Source of the DNA: Bremia lactucae
Lineage: Eukaryota > Oomycota > Peronosporomycetes > Peronosporales > Peronosporaceae
Direction: 5' to 3'
Assembly: GCF_004359215.1 (NCBI RefSeq)
Contig: NC_090610.1
Span: 1,111,965-1,126,540 of the forward strand
DNA: 14,576 nucleotides
Both the position numbers and the translations under genes were made by a program. This document shows, piece after piece, positions 1-7,209 of the stretch; position 1 is the stretch's first letter; each line of letters starts with the position of its first letter. Below the pieces are notes generated by a model. That model was not told the DNA's origin. It saw only the letters and a list, made by a program, of their open reading frames with translations, and ran no database searches.

Positions 1-49
1 GAAAACGTTAAGAAACGTGTAGTTGGTATCCATTACACTCTTAAAGGCT

Positions 50-175
50 TAGAATGATGATTTGATTGTTCTATAATTGGATGAAAATTTGATATCATCC
101 TGGAAATACCATGTCTCAACATTACGAGTCATGCATAAATTAGCAGCATCGATCCGTTTTGATGCCACTCGATGA
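50..175 (+). pseudogene. Retropepsin C-terminal remnant of element A
   Basis: Around 85-130 the plus strand can be read, with frame changes, as LDEN then FDIILEIPCL. This resembles the second conserved retropepsin motif (hydrophobic-ILG-hydrophobic) that precedes a WIDW-like end in oomycete gypsy proteases. The Gly of ILG reads as Glu here. The active-site DSGA motif would lie left of the window. There is no continuous open frame. Its place just upstream of the pre-RT linker supports the reading, but similarity over so short a stretch is weak. Confidence 0.35.
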
Positions 176-640
176 ACATCTTGCAGCGTCTACAAGCGTG
201 TAGACTTACTGCGGGTGAGGGCGATAGCCTCACATGTGGTTCGGTCGTTATACGGCTGCACGAGACCTCAGTGTGGCTAGTCAGATCAATGTGGAGTTAG
301 ATTCCAGCGGCTGTTAACAAGCTAGGTAGCGCCGAAGGTACACCAATCGAATAAGTCGGGTGGACAGGGCATCGATGTCATCTTAAAAGCAACATTTGAA
401 GAAGTACAAAACGCCTGTCTATAAGACAAAATGCGAACCTCCAAGATCGACTGGAGAGTCGACCGGAAAGAATCTCGCTGTGGCATTTAAGGGAATGGCT
501 CCAATACTTGTGGGAATAAGTCCCCAAGAATCTGAGGGAGTAACTGCCTAAGAACATCTGGAAAACGTTTCTAGATCGAACCGAGAGGTTAAATATCTTA
601 GTTAAAACATCAAACGTAGGCGCTTATACACGTGATATGG
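176..640. other. Unresolved linker region of element A
   Basis: No conserved domain or open frame is recognised in this stretch. By position it corresponds to the poorly conserved linker between protease and reverse transcriptase of the decayed pol. A short near-palindrome, atcgactgga/gagtcgac, lies near 446-462. Confidence 0.4.
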
Positions 641-870
641 AAGTGCTTCCGAAGTTAACTTCGAAATAACTTAATTGCCAACGCTGGAATTGAAACGAAT
701 GCGTGATCTGCGTAGTGGCAAAGTCAAGCAGATTTGTCACAGAAAATGAGCACGTGGCGGATATTCGGTCGGCAAAAGTATATCCTGAGAACGAATTTGC
801 AGCTCATCGATGAACGAAAGTTCCTTGATGAGAAGACTCGTATTGAACATTTCACATCTCCGCATGCCGT
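641..870 (+). pseudogene. Pre-RT linker of element A pol
   Basis: The plus strand reads, across frame changes, MRDLRSGKVKQIC, then TENEHVADIRSAKVYPENEF, then FLDEKTRIEHFTSPHA. These acidic strings resemble the linker just before the RT domain of oomycete Ty3/gypsy Pol. The reading stops near 865, where the coding sense switches to the minus strand (see the inverted segment). This plus-strand linker directly left of a minus-strand RT segment is the evidence for an in-place inversion. Confidence 0.5.
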
Positions 871-873
871 CAA

Positions 874-1061
874 TGACAACATCCTTTCTCGGTATCGGCG
901 TTTGAAGTGATACTGTTGCAGCATTCAACCTATTGAAGGCATGCACTATTCGCCACACAACTGAAAATGACAACATCATTTTTCGGTATCGCCGTCTGAG
1001 GCGGTACTATTGTAGCATTCAACCTATTAAATGCATGCACTATTCGCCACACACACACACA
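874..1061 (-). repeat. Two-copy 94-bp tandem duplication within RT
   Basis: The unit starting at 874 (tgacaacatc) repeats at 968 with a period of 94 bases. Both copies share long blocks such as the 'gcattcaacctatt' and 'gcatgcactattcgccacac' segments. On the minus strand each copy encodes the same RT stretch (WRIVHAFNRLNA...PIP). The copies differ at roughly a tenth of positions, so the duplication is old. The proximal copy retains more coding-like text (AATVSLQTPIPRKDVV) than the distal one. Confidence 0.85.
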
Positions 1062-1063
1062 CA
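1048..1063. repeat. (CA)8 microsatellite
   Basis: Eight consecutive CA dinucleotides lie at the outer end of the second 94-bp tandem copy. They probably expanded from the CACAC present at the same place in the first copy. Confidence 0.9.
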
Positions 1064-1331
1064 GACGGTGGGCTTTCAATCACAGAAGGTCGGTAAGCTA
1101 TTTGAGGCGGTTGACCCTCTCACATGACCCTTGCTAAGTGATCGGCAAAGAACTTGTCAATCGCTAATACTTGTTCTCGAAGCAGGGACCACACAGCATT
1201 TCGAACCTGGTACCAGCTCGATCTCGTCACAAGTGCCTTTAACCTTAAGCAACTCGCATTTTACCGAATCAGAGAACACGTCCTTGAATTCGATCAAATC
1301 CTTATTCTAATAATTTGCCTTTAATACCGTC

Positions 1332-1873
1332 AAGATCAAAGAGTACCAGCTTTATGTCGATGGATCTGATGAGTGGACCTTATCAGATCATCATGCTTGA
1401 ACAGGATATTCCGCTCACGCCTGAAGGATCCCAAGCGGAGTGCTTGAGAATGGCTAGTGATGTCACAGGAGCTTATTCCTTCCCCTGCAACATTCAACAC
1501 AGATACCACCAATCTATTGAGATCTATGCGAGAGTTCGCACCAAGTTATTTTGACTAGGTTCAGAGCCGAACCATGAACGGAAACTTCGGCTATTGAGAT
1601 ATATCCAAAAGGTTCTTTTACTCAAGCGGTGTGCATAAGCTGTACGTAACCTCAAGAAGTGTATATTCACTGCAAGCTAAATATTTCTTCTTGGGTGCAT
1701 CATAATTTAACGGCGTACACCTGAATCCTGAAATGATCAAGGTGACCACCGACTGGCCTGTGACAGTCGATGTCAAGTAACTTTAAAAGCTCCTCAGCGT
1801 AGCGGCATACTTGCACAAATACTCGCGCAACTACGCCGAAATATTAATGCATCTTTCTTGTTTACTTATGAAA
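1332..1873 (+). pseudogene. RT palm and connection of element A
   Basis: The plus strand reads STSFMSMDLMSGPYQ with the first catalytic Asp (motif A), then IIMLEQDIPLT. After a frame change it reads PATFN and LLRSMREFAPSYFD, the start of the YFDD catalytic box; the second Asp is replaced by a stop (TAG). NLKKCIF, FLGC, LNPEMIKV.TDWPV and YLHKYSRNYAEIL follow and represent the thumb/connection. There are many stops. The reading breaks at 1873, where the solo LTR starts, and resumes at VEWS just after 2360. Confidence 0.75.
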
Positions 1874-1926
1874 TGTAACAGGGTGTATCGTTTCATGAAA
1901 TTAACACTTAAAGGCTGTTAATATAT

Positions 1927-1978
1927 ATATTATCTAAAAGGCAGATAATATTTAGAGGATATTACTTTAAATAGTAAT
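1927..1978. repeat. Two small hairpins in the solo LTR
   Basis: Arms atattatct (1927-1935) and agataatat (1943-1951) pair perfectly over 9 bp with a 7-nt loop. Arms attact (1961-1966) and agtaat (1973-1978) pair over 6 bp. Both lie in AT-rich sequence where short palindromes are frequent by chance. They are listed because the same LTR carries several stronger ones. Confidence 0.6.
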
Positions 1979-2050
1979 GCTCAGAAATCTTATCATAAAT
2001 AGGTATAGGCCATTATATCTTTTAATCCCGCAGACTAATCAACTGTAGAT

Positions 2051-2164
2051 GTTAACAAAAGAGAGAGACAGATAAGATAAGATTTCAGTTGCATATTTAG
2101 TAAAAATACTAAACATGCAACTGAAATCTTATCTTATCTGTCTCTCTCTTTAGTTAGAGTTAAC
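2051..2164. repeat. Long near-perfect palindrome (37-bp arms) in the solo LTR
   Basis: Positions 2058-2094 are the exact reverse complement of 2115-2151: 37 bp with no mismatch. Inside, after one A/C mismatch, tttagta (2096-2102) pairs with tactaaa (2107-2113) around an aaaa loop. Outside, gttaac occurs at both ends (2051-2056 and 2159-2164). The structure is a roughly 110-bp snapback. It could be a nested foldback or MITE-like insertion, a property of this LTR family, or a source of hairpin RNA; the sequence does not decide. Confidence 0.95.
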
Positions 2165-2253
2165 AGATAGAAAGACAAGATACTTAATTATATTAATACA
2201 GATTTCATTTAATCGTCTTTAAGCTAGTTGCCTTAAAGAGAAGTCTTCCTCTG

Positions 2254-2339
2254 CACGTACTAGTGTACGTGAAATAACGTAAGGCACCACTCGCAACTGA
2301 AGCAGTGCGAAGTGGACTTGTACTGAAGTAGTACAAGTC
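2254..2339. repeat. Cluster of three hairpins at the solo LTR 3' part
   Basis: Three successive inverted repeats occur: cacgtac/gtacgtg (2254-2260 with 2265-2271), tcgca-a-ctg/cagtgcga (about 2291-2309, one bulge), and gacttgtact/agtacaagtc (2315-2324 with 2330-2339, perfect 10 bp around gaagt). The last two have similar loops (aag, gaagt). They end a few bases before the LTR terminus and would fold in any transcript of this end. Confidence 0.8.
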
Positions 2340-2355
2340 GTAAAGCCCCGTTACA

Positions 2356-2811
2356 AGAAAGGTTGAGTGGTCGTAGATCACCACTTGGCAGCATTTCTCC
2401 GGAGGTAATAAGCAAAACTTGTCGCAATTGTCGATCTGAGCGGTCGCAGCCCATGGCAGAGCATTTTTAGGTCGGTGACGCTATCAGTCGCGGCAGCTTT
2501 AACCGGCTGAGCGTGATTATTCGGTGCATGACAAAGAACTTGTTGCATGAAAGATGAACAGGCTAAGTTTAGGGTATATCTCATAAGAAATAGACCGTCC
2601 ATTGTTTATACGGACCTCGCGTCATTGCACCCGGAACAATCCACACCTCTCAAAAAGAATGGCAAGATCGCTAACTTTCTTCGTGGAGCATAACTTCCCC
2701 GTAAAATTAAAACCAGGACAACTTAATGTCGTCGCGGTGCGCTTTCGCTGCCCTGATCTTGAGCTAGCTGCGCAAATCCACTGTGTGGATAAGCTCTGTT
2801 GCAACCATTAG
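2356..2811 (+). pseudogene. RNase H remnant of element A
   Basis: After the solo LTR the pol reading resumes with VEWS. PAERDYSVHDKELVA at about 2502-2546 corresponds to the RNase H helix that carries the conserved Glu, and SIVYTDLASLH at about 2600-2630 corresponds to the strand with the conserved YTDH box (His reads as Leu here). The frame ending at 2811 contains MARSLTFFVEHNF, then PVKLKPGQLNVVA, then RCPDLELAA, the typical end of gypsy RNase H. Several stops and indels lie between these pieces, so the domain cannot be functional. Confidence 0.75.
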
Positions 2812-3245
2812 TTCTCCGTTTCCAAAATAATTTGACGACGTAAGAAGAGCCCAGCAAGATTATAAGGCTCTTAAAAGATTTGATGGATCACCTCAGAAAT
2901 CTTTCACAACAATCCTTAAAAGAATTGTCGAGTTAGTATCGATATTCAGAAGATCAATACCTAATACGCAATGGCTTAATGTATTTACAGCCATTGCTGG
3001 CGACATACTTCGCATCGTCAATCTCACTCGTAATGATTTGCGATTACGCGCCATGTATGAGAGTCAAGATGCGCCAATAAGTGAGCATCGTGGACGTGAA
3101 AAAACTTATTTCACGGGAAATCGCGACTACTACTGGTCTCGCCAGTTAGGGCTCGTGCGAAAGTACGCATGTGCGTGCGATGTTTGTCAATGGGTGAACC
3201 TAGTTCATCACACAGTTCCCTTTGCCCATTCCGGAAGAGTGCTGG
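2812..3245 (+). pseudogene. Integrase N-terminal zinc-finger remnant of element A
   Basis: Frames here read DDVRRAQQDYKALKRF, then QWLNVFTAIAGDILRIV, then NDLRLRAMYESQDAPISEHRG, REKTYFTGNRDYYWSRQ and FVRKY-like text (LVRKYACACDVCQ). This is the region between RNase H and integrase followed by the HHCC finger. The Cys pair is intact (CDVC) and the second His is present (EHRG), but the first His is replaced by Gln (ESQD). One frame stays open from about 3038 to 3262, the longest surviving piece of this element. Confidence 0.8.
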
Positions 3246-3560
3246 CAGTCCGTATCTGTTGACTTCGTCTTTAATTTTCCGAAGTTGCACATAATAATAC
3301 TGGTATTTGTGTGCTTGTTGATCGTTTCAGCAAGATGGTTCATCTTGTTGCAGTCCTGGTGTCTATCATAGCCAAAGACTGTGCTCGTGTGAGATATTTC
3401 TTTTCGACTTCACGGGTTATACCATGAACATATCTCGGATCGAACCCCTGGTCACGACGAAATTTTGGCAATCTGTATTTATATCACTTGGAACACAGTT
3501 GAAAATTTCAACTTCTAACCATCCGGAAGTAGATAGTTAGATAGATAGTGCAAATTGCGT
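3246..3560 (+). pseudogene. Integrase catalytic-core remnant of element A
   Basis: With frame changes the plus strand gives CWQSVSVDFVFNFPK (first Asp of the D,D-35-E triad), then NNTGICVLVDRFSKMVHLVAV. KFWQSVFISLGTQLKISTSN then reads into HPEVDS. The second catalytic Asp region is lost (ISRIEP where an S-D-R-D-P box is expected). The motif that holds the third acidic residue reads D-S-stop-I-D. The core is therefore destroyed at two of its three catalytic sites. Confidence 0.75.
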
Positions 3561-4330
3561 CCTCGAAGATATACTTCGAGGATACGACCACTCATTTACG
3601 AGTTGCAGTGGTTCTTGTCAAATGTGAATTTGTTATAATCAATTCAATGCATTGCTTTAACGAAGAATGCTCCATTCTTCGTGAATGGCTTAAGCCACCT
3701 ACGCATACCCACCTTGTAAGAGTGTTAATCTGGTTCAAGGGGTGAAGGGACTCGCTTAAGCAAAGACCAATCTGACTACACATTGACTCAACAGTCTTTG
3801 CGAAAGATAGTGATGTCAGCAATAGCAATGAACCTATTGCTGACTCTGATGACGATGTCGATCATGGTATCTTCAGCTTTGCCAATGACAATTCCAGTGA
3901 GGGCAGTGACGCTCCCACTTAAGAGGAGATAAATACCACCGGCGCACTCGAAAAAAAAACAAACCGAGTCAGCAGATGCATTCTTTTTTCTCGAGAAGCA
4001 GTGGTTTTTTCGTGCAGGACTCCATCCCTGACGTAGTAAATCGAAAGAAACGAAATGCTGACGAAAATGGAAGAGTTAATGTTCTACTGTTTAAGGTTAA
4101 TGACCTAGTCCTTTTACCTGAGGTAATATCTACCTTAAGGCGTAGTGATGAATGTAAGACTGACCCCGACCGATTTAAACGTCTCGCCTCGCCGTTACGT
4201 TTTCACGACAGCGTTGAACTCGCGTCCTTGCAGAAAAGACCGATCGTTTTGCAGATTTTCTTGGCACTGGGGGGCACTAAATAGTGGCCTATCTTTGACG
4301 GCGTATGTTTCTTACAATCGTTTGTAAATG
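3561..4330 (+). pseudogene. Integrase C-terminal region of element A
   Basis: Text such as VLEDILRGYDHSFTS, then PFFVNGLSHLRIPTL follows the core. A low-complexity acidic stretch comes next (DSDDDVDHGIFSF, EGSDAPT, 3845-3920). The frame at 3976-4284 contains VQDSIPDVVNRKKRNADENG and RVNVLLFKVNDLVLL, matching the segment before the GPY/F module of oomycete gypsy integrases. The GPY/F core itself is not recognisable. Decay continues to about 4330. Confidence 0.65.
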
Positions 4331-4374
4331 TAACTTGAAAAGTGGGTGTCTCGCTCTCAAGATTGAAAAGGCCC

Positions 4375-4480
4375 ATTGATTTTGGACCTCCAACTTCTTG
4401 TCGTCTCGATGGACGTTAGAAATCATAGTGGGTGGAAGCCTGCTTCAGGTTACAGTCCTCCTGTTTGCTATAGAGGTCGC
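4375..4480 (+). pseudogene. Possible chromodomain remnant
   Basis: Frames here give SSRWT and NHSGWKPAS close together. This is weakly like the 'V-R-W-x-G-Y ... S-W-E-P' core of the chromodomain that ends many oomycete gypsy Pols. The position after the integrase C-terminus fits. The match is short, needs two frame changes and may be chance. Confidence 0.25.
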
Positions 4481-5014
4481 TCGATCTAGCGTCTCTTATT
4501 CGAAGCGGAATAGGTGGATCTTGACGGGATCTTACTGAATAATAATAATAATGTTTTAGGCAAAATGAAGACTATAATAGTGATGACTTCAAAAATATGG
4601 CTTTTTGATCATGTAGTTATAGAAGCTGTGACGCCCTTATGCTCCAGGAACGAAATAAGTTGGTACAATATTATCAAATAAAACATTATCCTTCCCAAAT
4701 CCATACTTTTATAGTTGTATTTGAAATTTGACTAAATCTTTTTTAGTAAACATTCTTGAGTCTTGCATAATGTTTTTTGGTCACACCCGAGAGATGCCAT
4801 GACGGCAATTTACGTCGAGTCCCTATTCCGATCTAAACTTAAACTGTCCATGAGTTGTACTTTTAAATGTTCACGTTTACTCACTGAAATTTGCCCACTC
4901 GAGGTTGTTCTTATGTATTGCACCCATCAATTAATGATGTTCTTCACAAAATGTGTGAAATAAGGTAAATACACCTCCTCATACGACTAAATCGCAGAAA
5001 TCGACAGCACCGTC
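4481..5014. other. AT-rich stretch with nothing recognised
   Basis: No open frame with recognisable content, no terminal repeats and no RNA gene was seen. A short (AAT)n run, aataataataataat, lies near 4539-4553. The longest open frame (about 66 codons from 4763) has no recognised motif and starts inside AT-rich sequence. Confidence 0.5.
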
Positions 5015-5163
5015 TGTAGCGGAGGTATTTCGCTCCTTATCTCTGAGTAAGACTTATAGACTCAAACAATCTCTTAGTTCGATAGAACTGATGGGTTTTA
5101 CAACCCAGGGAGTCGTACAAGCTATTAAAAGCTTCTAGTGAGTCCTAGTTCAAGGAATTCAGG
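5015..5163 (-). mobile_element. Minus-strand fragment of the main element's LTR (3' third)
   Basis: The reverse complement aligns with 7005-7149 of the 5' LTR, with shared blocks such as cctgaattccttgaactagg, taatagcttgtacgact and the terminal ccgctaca. Identity is about 80% by eye. The fragment ends exactly at the LTR terminus (tgtagcgg at 5015 in plus orientation) and is cut at 5163, where similarity stops abruptly. No PBS-like sequence follows the terminus on the minus strand, so it is a 3' LTR or solo-LTR remnant truncated at its 5' side. It shows that this LTR family has at least one older copy here. Confidence 0.8.
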
Positions 5164-5235
5164 CTCCGACTAAAGGATGATGTGGAGGCAGGTGTCGCCG
5201 CTTGAAAAGCATTTGGTTCATCATGAGTAGCATTT

Positions 5236-5560
5236 GCCTTGCTCACTTATGGGGAGAGCGGAATGACGCAGTCTTCCGCGGAACACAATCGACGGCCCAG
5301 GCCAGCGCCGCAAGGTATTAAAAGCTTGGGATCAGTTGTCTCACCGCTTTGGCGAAACGAGAACATCGTGGTCCCGACACAGTCGTGGACGGGGCTATTA
5401 TGCATACATGTATCGACCTCTTGATTATTTCGAGCCTGAAGATAGGTCGATTTCAACAGGAGATTGCTTCGACCAGCTACCGACTCCGGAGTTATGGTCC
5501 TGGCTCAGAAGTTTTCAGACATTTAAAATATGATTTTATGTTAAATACACAGTCATGAAA
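5236..5560 (+). pseudogene. Unrecognised coding-like remnant, possibly a LINE ORF2 tail
   Basis: Overlapping plus-strand frames read in succession LWGERNDAVFRG, then KVLKAWDQLS, then TALAKREHRGPD and CIDLLIISSLKIGRF, suggesting one protein broken by two frameshifts. The W-x2-RN-x3-F pattern followed by an A/W-rich helix is reminiscent of the C-terminal tail of some non-LTR retrotransposon polymerases, but this is only an impression. The GC content is higher than in the flanks. No start, stop or partner domain supports a firm call. Confidence 0.25.
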
Positions 5561-5566
5561 TCTCTC

Positions 5567-6461
5567 TTAATTACCTGTGAAAATCTTCTCACTCGTTTCG
5601 AAATGCCTCCATTTGGTTGAAAATTCATCCTCTATTTCAGCGTCGACTACAACACAAAACCTCACGCTCAAACTGAGCCACTTTTCATCATTTGCTACTT
5701 CCCCTTTCAGCTTTGCGGCCAAGGTTTTAATAATATGCCAGTGATAAAGAAGGTCTTTGAAGCCAGGCATGATGGAAGCTAGAGCATTCAGCAAGGCCAT
5801 CTTCCTACTACTTTCGCCAATTCAAGTCCGCTGCAGGCGCATTCCACCAAAGCGCACAGCCCAAAGATAGCCCTCGTCACCTTTTTTTGTTATGAAGCAG
5901 ATTGCGATAAAACAATGTTTCGAATGTTGCATGTGGGCCAACAATATGGAAATGAGGCAGTTTGAACCAGTTCTTCTTGTAAGTCCAATCGATAAGAATC
6001 GATATCGGATGCGAACTTGTTCATCGTAATAATGCCACAGAGTGAGGGAAGAGAAGGTCGCTCAAATGGCCACCATGATCCCGCCTCAATCTATACACCC
6101 AATCATCACCTTCAAGCATGTCAGAAAGAGCCTCCACGTTAGTGCGGACGTTAAATTTCTTTCGTTTAGCTGTGCTCACGGCATTGTAGACTGCTTACGG
6201 GTAACAATTGTATTCCGTTCATCATTACGCAACGTTCTGATGAAAGGTGGGGGGAATCGTACAAATGCTATGCATTCGCAACACTTGCCCTGCTGTCGTC
6301 GCTGCTAAAAGCCGGATCGCCGCCAACAGATTCGCCATACGCGCAGGAATTTGATTCTGTGAAGAATTCACGATATCACCAACTCCCCAAAAGCCATTGC
6401 GGATTCCTTGACAGTCATCCAAAAGGTAAGGACTAGCACGTAAAGGCTTATGTAATAACAC
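5567..6461 (-). pseudogene. Mutator-like (MULE) transposase remnant
   Basis: Read on the minus strand from 6461 downward: IPARMANLLAAIRLLAATT, then NERNTIVTRKQ, KKFNVRTNVEALSDMLEGDD, HLSDLLFPHSVALLR, then LIDWTYKKNWFKLPHFHIVG, DEGYLWAVRF, and finally MALLNALASIMPGF with LLYHWHIIKTLAAKLKG. This order matches the MULE DDE transposase, a nuclear enzyme that cuts and pastes DNA. The first catalytic Asp (LIDWTY, codon at 5988-5990) is present. The second Asp, normally before ALLNA, is missing (SSRKMALLNA). Frameshifts occur near 6215 and 5905, with stops near 6015 and 5828. No SWIM zinc finger or terminal inverted repeats were found. Confidence 0.8.
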
Positions 6462-6524
6462 AGTTCTACCTTTTCCCTATACTAGTATTAACCATCTTCG
6501 GTTGCTAATTTGCGCTTAACAACG

Positions 6525-6612
6525 TAAAATTTTTCTCTGCACGTCGTATACGTAAAGTATTCGGATGCACCTCTCCTATGCTATAATTAGTGGGGGATAG
6601 CTAGCCGTTACA
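6525..6612 (+). repeat. Possible LTR 3'-end remnant
   Basis: The stretch contains ctctgcacgt followed by gtatacgtaaa and ends ccgttaca. This resembles the 3' part of the solo LTR (ctctgcacgt, gtacgtgaaa, ccccgttaca). The matches are short and separated by unrelated bases, and no 5' end or target duplication was identified. Confidence 0.3.
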
Positions 6613-6646
6613 TTGGACGTCTTCGCCCATGCTTCACGTACGATGC

Positions 6647-6665
6647 TGTAATGGGCCACATTACA
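6647..6665. repeat. Small palindrome with an LTR-start-like sequence
   Basis: tgtaatg (6647-6653) and cattaca (6659-6665) are reverse complements around ggcca. The left half, tgtaatgggccacat, closely resembles the first bases of the main LTR (tgtaatggggcacacat at 6719). Confidence 0.5.
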
Positions 6666-6713
6666 GGATTAAAACAAAACAAAAATAACTAACTACAATT
6701 CTAGGCAGGTGCT

Positions 6714-6718
6714 GTGCC
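6714..6718. repeat. 5' target-site duplication GTGCC
   Basis: GTGCC directly precedes the TG of the 5' LTR and recurs at 14321-14325 directly after the 3' LTR. A 5-bp duplication is normal for Ty3/gypsy integrases. Confidence 0.85.
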
Positions 6719-6794
6719 TGTAATGGGGCACACATCGGTTAAGGAGCCGTTGTCGTGGTACTTAAATCCCATTTATTATGGGTAACAGATGTGG

Positions 6795-6822
6795 TCGCCG
6801 CCAGATATAAATCCGGCGGCGA
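6795..6822 (+). promoter_or_regulatory. TATA-like element inside a GC hairpin of the 5' LTR
   Basis: tcgccgcc (6795-6802) pairs perfectly with ggcggcga (6815-6822), presenting a 12-nt loop that holds tataaat (6806-6812). In the 3' LTR the same hairpin exists but its loop reads in the reverse-complement orientation. The loop is a candidate core promoter, but no start site is shown by sequence alone and some oomycete promoters lack TATA boxes. Confidence 0.45.
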
Positions 6823-6870
6823 AACCTATTTTAAACTAGCTAGGGTGAGGTTTTTAGATTTAAATGATTA

Positions 6871-6876
6871 AATAAA
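6871..6876 (+). promoter_or_regulatory. Candidate poly(A) signal AATAAA, 5' LTR
   Basis: AATAAA lies about 60 bp after the TATA-like element and is conserved in the 3' LTR at 14036-14041, where it would act to end the transcript. Confidence 0.4.
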
Positions 6877-7151
6877 GTGCAGTTCTCCTTTTGATCTTAA
6901 AGCATTAAGTGTCTTTCTAAGGCTTGCGCATTGATCTGTAAGAGATAGAAGCCTTTCTAAGGTATAACCTCTTGGGCACTAGTTGCCGCTTGGTTCTACG
7001 AGCCCCTGAATTCCTTGAACTAGGCTTGCTTAAGCTTTAATAGCTTGTACGACTACCTGAGTTGTTAAACCCATTATTTCGGAGAACTAAGTGACTCTCT
7101 GAGTCTGAAAGTCTTCCTCTGACTTTAGGAGCGAGGTAGCTCCGCTACACC

Positions 7152-7163
7152 TGGTAGCACTCG
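7152..7163 (+). other. Candidate primer-binding site
   Basis: TGGTAGCA starts 2 nt after the 5' LTR, the expected place for a tRNA primer site. TGG complements the universal CCA tail, and the first 8 bases are compatible with the 3' end of eukaryotic initiator tRNA-Met. The following bases (ctcg) do not continue that match, so the primer identity is uncertain or the site has mutated. Confidence 0.5.
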
Positions 7164-7209
7164 TAGTCAATCTACGCCTGAGTCGTTACAAAACTAAACC
7201 CTCACAAAA

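Larger units (their letters stand above)
861..1318 (-). pseudogene. Inverted N-terminal RT segment of element A
   Basis: Read on the minus strand from 1300 downward, this stretch gives FKDVFSDSVKCELLKVKG, then EIELVPGSKCCV, then AIDKFFADHLAKGHV-like text, then WRIVHAFNRLNAATV and QTPIPRKDVVIDGM. This is the fingers region of Ty3/gypsy RT, which comes immediately before the palm motif. The palm motif itself (STSFMSMDLMSGPYQ) resumes on the plus strand at about 1332. The linker lies on the plus strand to the left and the palm on the plus strand to the right, so this segment is flipped within one element. Breakpoints are near 861-875 and 1315-1332. Confidence 0.65.
1874..2355. mobile_element. 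Solo LTR inserted in element A
   Basis: This 482-bp block begins tgtaacaggg and ends ccccgttaca, near-perfect terminal inverted repeats of the TG...CA type found at gypsy LTR ends. It is flanked by tgaaa (1869-1873) and agaaa (2356-2360), a 5-bp target-site duplication with one mismatch. The pol reading of element A is interrupted exactly here (LLMK before, VEWS after). No internal retrotransposon sequence is attached, so it is a solo LTR left by LTR-LTR recombination. It is AT-rich and unusually full of inverted repeats. Orientation is not certain because no TATA or poly(A) signal was assigned. Confidence 0.75.
1..4330 (+). mobile_element. Old, decayed Ty3/gypsy pol remnant (element A)
   Basis: Conserved Ty3/gypsy pol pieces follow each other in the correct order on the plus strand: protease end, pre-RT linker, RT palm, RT connection, RNase H, integrase zinc finger, integrase core and integrase C-terminus. 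All are broken by many stops and frame changes. The element is interrupted by a solo LTR at 1874-2355, and its RT N-terminus (about 861-1318) is inverted. No gag or own LTR is visible inside the window, so the 5' part lies to the left or is lost. It is far more eroded than the element at 6719-14320 and belongs to a different gypsy lineage, judging by its different wording at the same motifs. Domain assignment rests on motif recognition by eye. Confidence 0.8.
6719..7149 (+). repeat. 5' LTR of element B
   Basis: The 431-bp LTR begins tgtaatgg and ends ccgctaca, the TG...CA boundaries. It aligns along its whole length with 13831-14320. Relative to that copy it lacks 53 bp after gtggtac (near 6762) and 5 bp near 7046. 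It should contain the promoter and poly(A) signals of the element; candidate TATA and AATAAA elements are listed separately. Confidence 0.93.

Noticed and set aside
4763..4963. 66-codon plus-strand frame
   Set aside because: No motif, AT-rich surroundings and no similarity to neighbours; a chance open frame is likely.
7153..7175. Self-priming hairpin at the PBS
   Set aside because: cgtag/ctacg can pair over only 5 bp around tcaat. A tRNA-type TGG start 2 nt after the LTR is the simpler reading.
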